This document shows, one piece after another, positions 51,455-60,500 of a stretch of 64,000 nucleotides of DNA; positions within the stretch are counted from its first letter, which is position 1; the number at the start of each line of letters is the position of its first letter. A program made the translations under genes and the position numbers. The stretch comes from Bacillus sp. FJAT-50079 (GTDB taxonomy: Bacteria > Bacillota > Bacilli > Bacillales > Bacillaceae_C). Under the pieces are notes generated by a model, which saw only the letters and a list, made by a program, of their open reading frames with translations, ran no database searches and was not told the origin of the DNA. Where the stretch lies: the NCBI RefSeq assembly GCF_018343515.1, contig NZ_JAGYPD010000004.1, positions 62,001 through 126,000 of the forward strand, in the 5' to 3' direction.

Positions 51455-52307
51455 TATAGGCGGAACGCAAATTAAATATGGGATCGTGAATGAAGCAGGT
51501 CAGATCCTGTCACAGGCTTTAATGGATACTGATGCCCATCTAGGTGGTCAAGCTATTATTGAAAAAGTCATTGCTACGAGTAAGAGTGTTATCGAAAGCT
51601 ATCCGGTTAATGGGGTTGCTATTAGTACTGCTGGGCAAGTGGATGTAAATACAGGAATAATCGTTGGTGCAAGTGAAACGATCCCTAATTATACAGGTGT
51701 GGAAGTGAAGAAGCTTGTAAGTAATGCCCTAGGCTTGGATGTTGAGGTAAGAAATGATGTAGAGTGTGCTGCACTTGGAGAGCAATGGCTCGGAAATCAT
51801 GAAGTGAATAACTTTATTACTTTAACAGTTGGAACGGGAATTGGCGGTGCAATTGTGATTGACGGTGAGTTGTACTCTGGGCATTCATATAGTGCAGGTG
51901 AGTGGGGCTATATGCTCATTGACGGAGAAGCATTTGAAAAAAATGCGTCAATATCAGGATTAATTTGTTTTGCACAACAGTTTAAAGAAAAACGTAGCTG
52001 GACAGGGAAGGAAATTTTTGAATTATATGATCATGGCGATGAGGATATCGCTTTAGCAGTTACACAATTTTATAAGTATTTATCGATCGGAATAGCGAAT
52101 TTAGTTTATATTTTTAATCCAGAAAAGGTGATTGTTGGTGGAGGGGTAACAGCTAGGGGAGAAGCATTCTTGCAGGAGCTTCAGCTCGAAATTAAGCAAT
52201 ATTTACAACCTTCTTTTTTAAATAATACGGAAATTGTTCTTGCTAAATTAGCTAACAATGCAGGCATGATTGGTGCCGTTTATCACTTCTTGCAAAAACA
52301 GCCATGA
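51432..52307 (+). CDS. ROK family sugar kinase, probable N-acetylmannosamine kinase
   Basis: 291-aa ROK kinase, expected to phosphorylate ManNAc ahead of NanE. The N-terminal ATP motif FDIGGTQIKYGIV is near residue 6, the sugar-binding EVRNDVECAALGEQWLG near 98 and TVGTGIGGAIVIDG near 127. SYSAGEWGYMLIDGE near 150 replaces the usual E-x-G-H and Cys-rich C-x-C-G-x-x-G-C-x-E motif, so this protein lacks the ROK zinc site. It overlaps nanE by 23 bp. An N-acetylglucosamine or glucose kinase role is possible, but the nanE coupling favours ManNAc. Confidence 0.88.
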   Translation: MKRYLAFDIGGTQIKYGIVNEAGQILSQALMDTDAHLGGQAIIEKVIATSKSVIESYPVNGVAISTAGQVDVNTGIIVGASETIPNYTGVEVKKLVSNALGLDVEVRNDVECAALGEQWLGNHEVNNFITLTVGTGIGGAIVIDGELYSGHSYSAGEWGYMLIDGEAFEKNASISGLICFAQQFKEKRSWTGKEIFELYDHGDEDIALAVTQFYKYLSIGIANLVYIFNPEKVIVGGGVTARGEAFLQELQLEIKQYLQPSFLNNTEIVLAKLANNAGMIGAVYHFLQKQP

Positions 52308-52334
52308 AACGAATGGATTTCATGGCTGTTTTTT
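52295..52334 (+). terminator. Terminator of nanE–ROK kinase genes
   Basis: AAAACAGCCATGAAA–8 nt–TTTCATGGCTGTTTT plus further Ts; the stem overlaps the stop codon. Confidence 0.92.
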
Positions 52335-52498
52335 GAAGCCTTTATAGGAATAAAGGCAAAGAAGAAAAGTTAGTTAATTTGATCTTCTGTTTGATGATGC
52401 CATAAATCCAGTTTCATGAGACCACTACCCCACTTAATCCCATCATAATAAACACAACTCTTCTCCAATCGTAAAACTGCTCATCTAGAACAAAAAGA

Positions 52499-52538
52499 AA
52501 TAACCGTCCCTACAACCAAAGCTTGACGGTTATTCTTT
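52499..52538. terminator. Terminator-like inverted repeat
   Basis: AATAACCGTC–16 nt–GACGGTTATT followed by CTTT, in the 375-bp gap between the ROK kinase and the DUF2642 gene. Confidence 0.55.
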
Positions 52539-52599
52539 AACATTTAACAAGCCGTTTCATGGCTTGCAACGGCATGGACTGGGTGTTCGCGCACTTGGC

Positions 52600-52634
52600 T
52601 ATTTGATCTTATATTCCTGATATAAGATCAAATA
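52600..52634. repeat. Perfect 15-bp inverted repeat
   Basis: TATTTGATCTTATAT–TCCTG–ATATAAGATCAAATA, perfect stem, about 50 bp beyond the 3' end of the reverse-strand DUF2642 gene. It could be its terminator, although no T-run follows, or a protein-binding site. Confidence 0.7.
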
Positions 52635-52682
52635 ACTTCAAAAACAATGCTTTTGATAAGTTGTCCCATCCATCTTATTTTA

Positions 52683-52955
52683 TTAGTTTGTTTCACCTTC
52701 ATTTTCTTCCTCAACTTCAGAATAAGGCGCCCAAAAAGGCCCTCTTCTAGTGCTAGGCACTAACTGGAATAGTGCGACGATGAAGGAGATGCGAATTGCT
52801 AATTGTACGCTGCGCCCCTGAATTGTCGTTTCAACAAAAATCGAGTCGCTGCCAACAGACAAAAGTCTCCCCGTATAAGTCCCATCAAATGTAATGACTT
52901 CAACTTCTTTTTCTACAAGACCATCAGCAAAGTCCTTAAAATTTTGATCTTTCAA
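52683..52955 (-). CDS. DUF2642 domain protein
   Basis: 90-aa protein of the DUF2642 (YuzF-like) family, which is common in spore-formers and present in some spore-coat proteins. A small Sm-like/beta-barrel region has EVEVITFDGTYTGRLLSVGS, then IFVETTIQGRSVQLAIRI. TTG 52955 is chosen because AAGGAG lies 9 bp upstream on the reverse strand; the first in-frame Met 19 codons earlier lacks a site. The acidic tail is YSEVEEENEGE. Function unknown. Confidence 0.82.
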   Translation of the reverse strand: MKDQNFKDFADGLVEKEVEVITFDGTYTGRLLSVGSDSIFVETTIQGRSVQLAIRISFIVALFQLVPSTRRGPFWAPYSEVEEENEGETN

Positions 52956-53055
52956 AACACCCAACTCCTTCCTCATATAGTAAATGCAATGGGAAAAGAA
53001 AGGATTGGGCATTCATAAAAAATCTTCCTAATCCATATATAGTGACGGTCAGGTA

Positions 53056-53817
53056 CTATTTAATTTTAAATTGAAAATGTCGTTGTTGTTTCCTAGAGAT
53101 TGGAAACGTTCTTTCTGTAAAACGAACGAATCCTTCGCTATTGACCGTTAGCACTGTGGAACATCTCGTTCCATAGTTAGGAGTGTTTATAAAGATGGAG
53201 GAAAGCTTCTTTTCCCAATCTAACGAAACTCCCGTAGTCGGTAGTGCTTCTATTGGTGCGTGTTCGTGATCATTTAGTAATCGAAACAGTTCTTCCTCAT
53301 TGATCGTCTCATCCTTCGAAATTACTTCCTCGATAAACTTTTTCCCTTTTTCAACTTTCGGCCATGGGGTGTTTAATAAATGGTTGCTTAAGCCGTATAA
53401 TCCGGGTTTCAATTGTGTAATCTTATTTTCAACATTAGAATAATAGAAAAATGAATCATAATCGCTTAGTAGTATGTTGAATCCTCGATAATTCATTCGA
53501 TCATGCTGTAATTTTTGTAAAAATTCAATTGGTTTTTCATTTCCTGTTAAAAAATTTTGAACAATATGCCCTCTTGATTGTTTAAGGCCAATCTCTTCGG
53601 TGGGATCACGAAAATTTGTCAATGCGGCGAATCTTCCATATGTGGTGATCCCCATCCAAGTTCCCATTTGCTGCAAATCCCTGCCGGCAAGCACGTTTGG
53701 TTCATCTTGCCAAAAGTGAGCTTGCTCCGTAGGGCGTCCATAAAATTCGTCGCGATTCGCGGCAATGATAAGGCGATAATTCGGATGGCTGCTGTATGCA
53801 GCGAAAACGATGCACAT
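53056..53817 (-). CDS. NRDE (TANGO2-like) family protein
   Basis: 253-aa cytosolic protein of the NRDE/TANGO2 family. It starts MCIVFAAYSSHPNYRLIIAA and continues NRDEFYGRPT (near residues 21–30), the name-giving N-R-D-E motif. Cys2 is positioned like an N-terminal nucleophile. The conserved AGRDLQQMGTWMGI segment is near residue 44 and TNFRDP near 67. ATG 53817. Family members are implicated in heme or lipid handling in other organisms, but that role is not established here. Monocistronic, convergent with neither neighbour. Confidence 0.92.
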   Translation of the reverse strand: MCIVFAAYSSHPNYRLIIAANRDEFYGRPTEQAHFWQDEPNVLAGRDLQQMGTWMGITTYGRFAALTNFRDPTEEIGLKQSRGHIVQNFLTGNEKPIEFLQKLQHDRMNYRGFNILLSDYDSFFYYSNVENKITQLKPGLYGLSNHLLNTPWPKVEKGKKFIEEVISKDETINEEELFRLLNDHEHAPIEALPTTGVSLDWEKKLSSIFINTPNYGTRCSTVLTVNSEGFVRFTERTFPISRKQQRHFQFKIK

Positions 53818-53955
53818 AGTTGACGCTCCAGTCTTTTATTTTACTATCACTTTATCACTAGAAATTGAAATTGTATATGTACCGAAATTTTGCTCGCAGG
53901 ATTTTTTCCAAAATGGTAATCTAAACAAAACAATAGCAAATGGAGGGCTTTGTGA

Positions 53956-54468
53956 ATGAATGCCACATTTTTACTTCGCCTGAAAGCTTTTATGATTGAT
54001 TACTTATTCATACTCGCTTATTTAACTTTGCTAATTGTCATAAGTGTATTCTTATTTCCGTCTTTGCAGAATTTTTTCAATGGCTCGCTAGTTGTAGCGC
54101 AATTTACAGGCTTTATAATGGTGACCTTGCCGGTTTCGCTCTATTTTATTATTAGCGATTCGGTGATCGTCGGGCAGTCGTTTGGGAAAAAGAAAATGGG
54201 CATTCGAGTAGTTGATGAAAACGGAAAATATCTTTCACTGAAACGTTCTATCTTTCGAACCATGCTAAAGTTTGCGCCATGGGAGTTATCGCATTATCTC
54301 GCGTATCGACTTGCTCATCTTGGCGACGGGGAAATGCCCGTTTTTTATATCAGCGTTGGTGGAATTATCTATGCGCTCATGTTCTTATATATTTTGACGG
54401 CTATTTTCTCAAAAAAGAAGCAGTCCCTGTATGATACCATTGCGAAAACACAAGTTGTCAAAATCTAG
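53956..54468 (+). CDS. RDD family membrane protein
   Basis: 170-aa RDD-family integral membrane protein. The signature Arg–Asp–Asp arrangement is seen as LLRLKAFMIDYLFILAYLT (near residue 6), with three further hydrophobic helices and the family segment GQSFGKKKMGIRVVDENGK (near 75). It ends with SLYDTIAKTQVV, typical of the group. RDD proteins are small-molecule or Na+/H+ transport-associated in some studies; substrate unknown. TGGAGGG precedes ATG 53956. Confidence 0.88.
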   Translation: MNATFLLRLKAFMIDYLFILAYLTLLIVISVFLFPSLQNFFNGSLVVAQFTGFIMVTLPVSLYFIISDSVIVGQSFGKKKMGIRVVDENGKYLSLKRSIFRTMLKFAPWELSHYLAYRLAHLGDGEMPVFYISVGGIIYALMFLYILTAIFSKKKQSLYDTIAKTQVVKI

Positions 54469-54580
54469 GTGTCTGATTCCGCCACGTTAGAAGTTCTATG
54501 ATGAAAATGTTCAATTTCCTCTCATAAGTGGCCATCTATGCTAGAATGGATGTAGTAAAAAGGGATAGGGAGCGAAAACA

Positions 54581-55423
54581 GTGATTATTTTTTCAAACCA
54601 ATCATGGCATGAGCTTTGGGGACCAATATGTTTAGCTGTAACCGTGTTCATGGCGTATTTGTATTATAAAAAAATCATTGTATCGAATTATTATAAAGTG
54701 TCTGAGGAGCAGGTGAAATACTTCTTCGTAGCTGCATGTTTATTTTATATAGTAAAAGGGAGCCCATTAACGGTTATTGCTGATCAATATTTATTTAGCG
54801 CGCATATTTTTGAATTGGCGATTGTCTTTTTTGCGATACTGCCTTTACTCATTTTAAGCATGCCAACAGAATTACTAAGGAAATATTTTTGGGATTATCG
54901 CTTACGAAATATCATAAAAATATTCGCCCATCCATGGATCGCCGCTATTATTTTTAATGGGGCGTTAACGATTTATCTTGTGCCGACATTTTTTAATCAA
55001 ATTCAACAAAGTGTAATTTTATCTTTTATTAGCCAAGTAGTGCTCGTTTTGACCGCCATTATTATGTGGTGGACGATTATTGTGCCTGTGCCAGGAGTAA
55101 CGCGCTTTTCTTATTTTGCAAGGGTCGCCTTCGTGTTTCTAAATGCAATTCTATTATTGCCGATTGGTTTCTTTTTACTTTTGACAATGAATCAAGCGTA
55201 TTATCCTGTTTATGAAGCGGCTGCCTATCAAATATTCCCCTCATTATCTGCGATTTATGACCAACAGCTTGGCGGGGGGATTTTGAAATCGATTCAGTTA
55301 CTTAGCTATGGGACGGCTCTCTTTTATTTAATAAGCCGTTGGGCAAAGGAAGAGGAAGAGAGAGAAGACGAAAATATTCGTGTTGTTCAAGGAATTGTCA
55401 TTCAATTGCCTGAGAAAAAATAA
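54581..55423 (+). CDS. ctaG: Cytochrome c oxidase assembly factor CtaG (caa3 type)
   Basis: 280-aa multipass membrane protein of the caa3-CtaG family, needed for assembly of the caa3 oxidase. Seven hydrophobic helices are visible. Conserved stretches are LFYIVKGSPLTVIADQYLFS (near residue 58), SAHIFELAIVFFAILPLLIL with His (near 75) and a late MNQAYYPVYEAA. It begins at GTG 54581, preceded by AGGGAG. It lies apart from oxidase genes; the heme O synthase gene in this window (19502) serves the same complex. Confidence 0.9.
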   Translation: MIIFSNQSWHELWGPICLAVTVFMAYLYYKKIIVSNYYKVSEEQVKYFFVAACLFYIVKGSPLTVIADQYLFSAHIFELAIVFFAILPLLILSMPTELLRKYFWDYRLRNIIKIFAHPWIAAIIFNGALTIYLVPTFFNQIQQSVILSFISQVVLVLTAIIMWWTIIVPVPGVTRFSYFARVAFVFLNAILLLPIGFFLLLTMNQAYYPVYEAAAYQIFPSLSAIYDQQLGGGILKSIQLLSYGTALFYLISRWAKEEEEREDENIRVVQGIVIQLPEKK

Positions 55424-55632
55424 GCATCGATAGGGTAGCGTTTGAAATGACTAAAAAGTTTGACTAAATTTGAAAATCATGTTACCTTTTGAGAGGTTGA
55501 AAGTGAAATCATACATTTGAATAGATCTGTTTTTTTGGAGGAGCCTGTCACTGACGGGCTCTTTTTGTCTTTTTTTAGGTATTTTTTCCATTTTCAACTA
55601 AATAGATTGATAGAAGAAGGGATGTTATTGTT

Positions 55633-56760
55633 TTGTTTTTTTTCCAGTTACTCATCATTCTTTTAAGTACAAAATTAGCGGGGGATGTTAGTGTCCGTTT
55701 AGGACAACCGGCTGTATTAGGGAAGCTGATCATTGGGATTATTATCGGGCCGGCTGTGTTTGGATGGATTGATAATTCTGATTTAATCACACAGCTAAGC
55801 CAAATTGGGGTCTTGCTTTTGATGTTTTTAGCAGGACTTGAAACAGATATCGGGGAGTTAAATCGAAACCGAAAATCGTCATTAGCGGTTGCAATTGGTG
55901 GGATAATTGTTCCGCTCGTAGGTGGATATTATGTAGGAATACTCTTTGGGATGGATCATATTCCTGCCATTTTCTTAGGTTTATTATTTTCCGCTACTTC
56001 TGTTAGTATTACCGTACAAACATTACGAGATTTGGGGAAATTGGATTCTAGAGAAAGCGTAACTATCTTAGGCGCTGCCATTGTCGATGATGTACTCGTT
56101 GTTGTGCTATTGGCATTTTTAATGAGCTTCACAGGCGTTGGCGATGCAAGCCTTGGCATAGTTATTGGTCAAAAATTTGCTTTCTTTATTATCATTGTTT
56201 TATTAGGCTGGAAAGTTGTTCCGCTTGTTATGAAATGGCTTGCTCCATTAAAAGTGACAGAAGCCGTCATTAGTGCCGGTCTTATTATCTGTTTTGCATT
56301 CGCCTTTTTAGCCGAAAAGCTAGGAGTAGCAGGCATTATTGGTGCGTTCGCGGCTGGTGTTGCGATTTCTCAAACATCTTATAAGAAAAAGGTTGAAGAA
56401 AAACTGGAGCCAATTGCCTATGCTGTTTTCGTTCCGATTTTTTTCGTAAGCATCGGATTGGCTGTTTCATTTGAAGGGTTTTCCGATCAGATCTGGTTTG
56501 TCGTTGTTTTATCAGTGATGGCGATCTTATCTAAACTAATCGGTAGTGGACTTGGCGCAAGATTGACTGGGTTTAATAATCATTCATCAATGAGCATTGG
56601 GATTGGGATGATTTCCCGAGGTGAGGTTGCGCTCATTATCGCAGCGATTGGACTTGAATTACAATTGCTTCCGCAAGAATATTACACAGCCGTTATCTTT
56701 GTACTGATTTTAACAACAATTGTTACACCACCATTGCTAAAATGGAAATTCGGCAGATGA
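55633..56760 (+). CDS. Cation:proton antiporter (CPA2 family)
   Basis: 375-aa Na+(K+)/H+ antiporter of the KefB/NapA type. About 11–12 hydrophobic helices, with the membrane-core motif GAAIVDDVLVVVLLAF (near residue 150) whose Asp pair is expected in ion exchange, and GIIGAFAAGVAISQTSY (near 237). It lacks an RCK/TrkA-N regulatory domain. TTG 55633 is taken as the start with AGAAGGG about 11 bp upstream. Ion preference is not predictable. Confidence 0.88.
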   Translation: MFFFQLLIILLSTKLAGDVSVRLGQPAVLGKLIIGIIIGPAVFGWIDNSDLITQLSQIGVLLLMFLAGLETDIGELNRNRKSSLAVAIGGIIVPLVGGYYVGILFGMDHIPAIFLGLLFSATSVSITVQTLRDLGKLDSRESVTILGAAIVDDVLVVVLLAFLMSFTGVGDASLGIVIGQKFAFFIIIVLLGWKVVPLVMKWLAPLKVTEAVISAGLIICFAFAFLAEKLGVAGIIGAFAAGVAISQTSYKKKVEEKLEPIAYAVFVPIFFVSIGLAVSFEGFSDQIWFVVVLSVMAILSKLIGSGLGARLTGFNNHSSMSIGIGMISRGEVALIIAAIGLELQLLPQEYYTAVIFVLILTTIVTPPLLKWKFGR

Positions 56761-56788
56761 AAGGCAATATTGAATTTTGTTGAAAGTA

Positions 56789-56833
56789 AGCTGGGGCTAG
56801 GACATGTTATTCATGTTATGGCTCCAGCTTTTC
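56789..56833 (+). terminator. Terminator of the CPA2 antiporter gene
   Basis: AGCTGGGGC pairs with GCTCCAGCT (one G·U), then TTT. Confidence 0.7.
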
Positions 56834-57157
56834 ATCCTTTTAAGTGATTAAGATGATCTTTCTAGATTTTTACATTAATTTACCTCCTAAGATGTGATGT
56901 ATATTCTGAATGAAGGGACTCATTCAAAGATGACTCGGTGAATGTGAGGATTATTTTATGTAAACCTTTTAGCCTAGGTGATTTTTCGATAAAATGTTTT
57001 TTCTGATTCTTATGATCTGGGACTTTCGGTTAAATTCTAGACTTTTCTATTTTTAAACGAATTTATCTAATAAAATGTTCCACTAGCTAATGCGAATCGA
57101 GTCGATTGATAGCTAAATAATGCTATTGATCATAGTAAAAATACAGAATACCAACTT

Positions 57158-57185
57158 ATGTAAGCGTTTTATCATCTGTTACAAT
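57158..57185 (+). promoter_or_regulatory. cre-like box and -10 upstream of GH2 gene
   Basis: ATGTAAGCGTTTTAT (57158–57172) fits the CcpA consensus WTGNAANCGNWNNCW except at one position. TACAAT follows at 57180–57185. The box covers the expected -35 position, consistent with catabolite repression. It is over 300 bp from the gene, so additional leader elements are possible. Confidence 0.55.
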
Positions 57186-57505
57186 AAAGTTGTTTCACAC
57201 GATAGATAAGCATAAATTTTTATAACCAATTATTTTACATCGTGATAATTACATAAAATTCCCAGTTTTCCGAGCCATGGCATTTCGTGAATGAAACTAC
57301 TATTTCATCGTGATGTAAACTCGGATTTTTTATTTGAGATACATTCGAATTAAAAGGGAGGGGGGAGGTCGTTTCTATACATGAGTATTCACATGGGTTA
57401 AATGTGGTAAGGGGGTGACTGTAAGCAAAGTGTTGACGGAAAGGGGATCTTATCACAATCCTTTATTTGGATTATGGTAGGTGAAAATAAGGGAGGATAG
57501 GTAAC

Positions 57506-60500
57506 ATGCATGTTAAAAAGTCATTGAAAAAGATGCTTAGTATTTCCGCCGCTCTCTTAATAGTAACTTCTAGTTTATTTACAACAAGCTCATCAATGTC
57601 AGCTGAATCAACTAGTTCCAACGGCACAAATTCCAAATTGCCTCTTTCAAGTGAGGGGAACTCATTAAAGAAGGCGATTACGTATGACAATGTCTATCAT
57701 TTAAATAGCAATTGGTACATCCAATCATCAGCCATTGCTACTGAGGAAGGAAAATCCCTTTCAACCAATAGCTACAATACAGAAGGCTGGTTTCCTACGA
57801 CGGTTCCTAATACGGTGATGGGGGCTCTTATTGAAGCGGGAGATATTGAAGATCCGTTTATTCATGATCGTATCGCATTTACCGATGAAAGTAGATTTGA
57901 AGTTCCATGGTGGTATCGCACTGAATTTGTCTTACCAGCAAGTGAGGCGGGCAAAGAAATATTAGTCAACTTCCAAGGGATTGGTTATAAAGCGGACATC
58001 TGGGTTAACGGAAAGAAAATTGCGGATAAAAAAGATATCGTTGGTTCATTCCGAACGTACGAATTGAATATTACCGATTATGTAGTTGCTGATGGTTTAA
58101 CAAAAAACACGATTGCAGTCGAGGTGACTAAATCCAATTTTGGACAAGATTTTTCTATTTATTGGGTGGACTGGGTACCTAGACCGACTGATAATAACAT
58201 GGGCTTATGGAGAGATGTTTTCATTACAACAAGTGGTGCTGTCACGACTCGCAATCCATTTGTAACGTCAAAAGTTGATAAGGATCTTTCTAATGCAAGT
58301 CTCAACGCATACGTAGATGTAACAAACCATTCTGAAGAACCAGTTTCTGGGATAGTAGAAGCAACGATTAAAGACCCGTCTGGTTCCGAACTCGCAACCA
58401 TTTCGCAGGTTGTAAATCTTAAAGCGAGTGAAAAGGAATATGAAGTTATTTTTACTTCAGATGCTTTCAAGGAACTAAACATAGAAAACCCTGAATTATG
58501 GTGGCCAATTGATATGGGTGAGCCATCCATGCATACGATAGAATTCCAATTTAGAACAGAGGATAACGCCGTAAGTGATCGTATTACACAAAGATTTGGT
58601 ATTCGTGAACTAACGACCGAGATGAATGTATCTCCATCAACTAGAACGAATCCGCCACTTAAAGATATGGTGCAGTTCTATGTGAATCATAAGCCTGTAC
58701 TTATTAAGGCGGGAGGTTATTCACCTACTGATTTGTACCTCCGCCGAGATATGGACACAAATATTGCTCTAGTCCAATACCTAGAAGATATGGGCTTAAA
58801 TGCAATTAGGGATGAAGGGATTTTCTTTGATGATCGCCTGATCGACCTTCTAGATGAAAACGGCATGCTTTATATGGGCGGATGGACATGTTGCAGTAAA
58901 TGGCAGCAACCTGCGGCATATAGCGATGAGGACTTGGATATCGCAAATGATTCGTTAATTTCTCAACTTCGTGAATTAAGGGTCCACCCAAGCATGATTG
59001 CCTGGATGAACGGGAGCGACAATCCTCCATCGTATGGAAGCAGCATTCCTTCAGGAGGAAGCCTTGCTCGTGGAAAAGAGGTAGAGCAGTCTTTTCTAGA
59101 TATTGAAAATCGATTGCACTGGGATGAGTACGGTGCCATCATCTCCAGCGGATCTGCAAAAATAGCAGAGTTAACCGGAACGACGGGGGGGATGCATATG
59201 GACGCTTCCTATGATTATGCTCCGCCTGTGATGTGGTATGAAGATATGGATCGCGGTGGCGCTTTCGGATTTACGTCGGAGGCGGGACCAGGACCAAGCA
59301 TTCCAGTTATTGAGACGATGAAGAAGATTTTGCCCGAAGAGAATCTATGGCCCTACAATGTTGGAGGAGAAAATTATCAACAATGGAATTACCATAATGC
59401 TAGAGCCAATTTCCTTGATCTTTCAAAATTCAATCTAGCAATTGACAACCATTATGGAGAATCTAATAGTCTTGAAGAGTATAATATCAAGGCGCAAGTT
59501 CAACAATATGACTCACAGCGCGCAATGTTTGAAGCGCTAAATGCCAACAAATATACGAAGGCTACTGGTTGGGTTCAATGGATGCTGAACAACGCGTGGC
59601 CGAGTATGTTTTGGAATCTGTTTGATTTTTATTTCAATCCGAACGGCTCTTATTTCGGAGCGAAAAAAGGAAACGAGCCGCTCCATATTATGTACGACTA
59701 CGTAACTCATGAAGTCAAAATCCTTAATAGTACAAATAAGGATTACGGCGATTTGAAAGCAAATGTACAAGTTTACAATATCGATAGCAATAAAGTGTAT
59801 GATAAAGAATTTACAAACCTTGCCGTGACTCCAGACGGAGCAAGTACAGCTGTCGGGGGACAACCGAAGCAAATTGGTTATCAGATGATCAATTTCGATG
59901 GGAAGATCGAAGAGGCCTACGGGATTACGATTGTTGACAAAATTGTAGAAGGTGACCTTAATGTATCACCTACTTATTTCCTGCGATTGGAATTAAAAGA
60001 CGCGGATGACAATCCTGTCAGTGTGAATTCCTATGCTCTCACAACGAGAAAGGATGCAATGAGATATCAGAATAAGGCTTGGAACTATACTCCTCAAGAT
60101 CAGTTTGCTGACTTTACTCATTTGCAGTTACTGGATAAGGTCAACTTGGAGATCGTCGGCAACCCTGAAGCAGTAACGGATGGAGAAGAGCAAACGCTTA
60201 CGTATACGGTGAAAAACAATGGAGCATCAATTGCGTATGCCGTATTTGCCAAGATTAAGAAAGGTACAGATGGTGATTTAATTGCTCCGGTAAGAATGGA
60301 GGATAACTATTTCATGCTGTTACCAGGCGAACAAAGAACTCTTACTGCAACATACAATTTATCTGATCTTGGTGATGCAGTCCCGTTCGTTGAGGTTGAT
60401 AGCTACAATAACTTAACATCGAAAAATGATCCAAGGCCGACTAAGGAAAATCTGGCTGCTGGGAAAGCAGCAACAGCATCAACAACACAAGGGTCAAATA

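Larger units (their letters stand above)
56761..57505. other. Gene-free leader of the glycoside hydrolase genes
   Basis: 745 bp. It holds the antiporter terminator (56789–56833), an AT-rich stretch, a cre-like box with a -10 (57158–57185) and the strong GGGAGGA site of the GH2 gene. No other gene supported. Confidence 0.6.
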
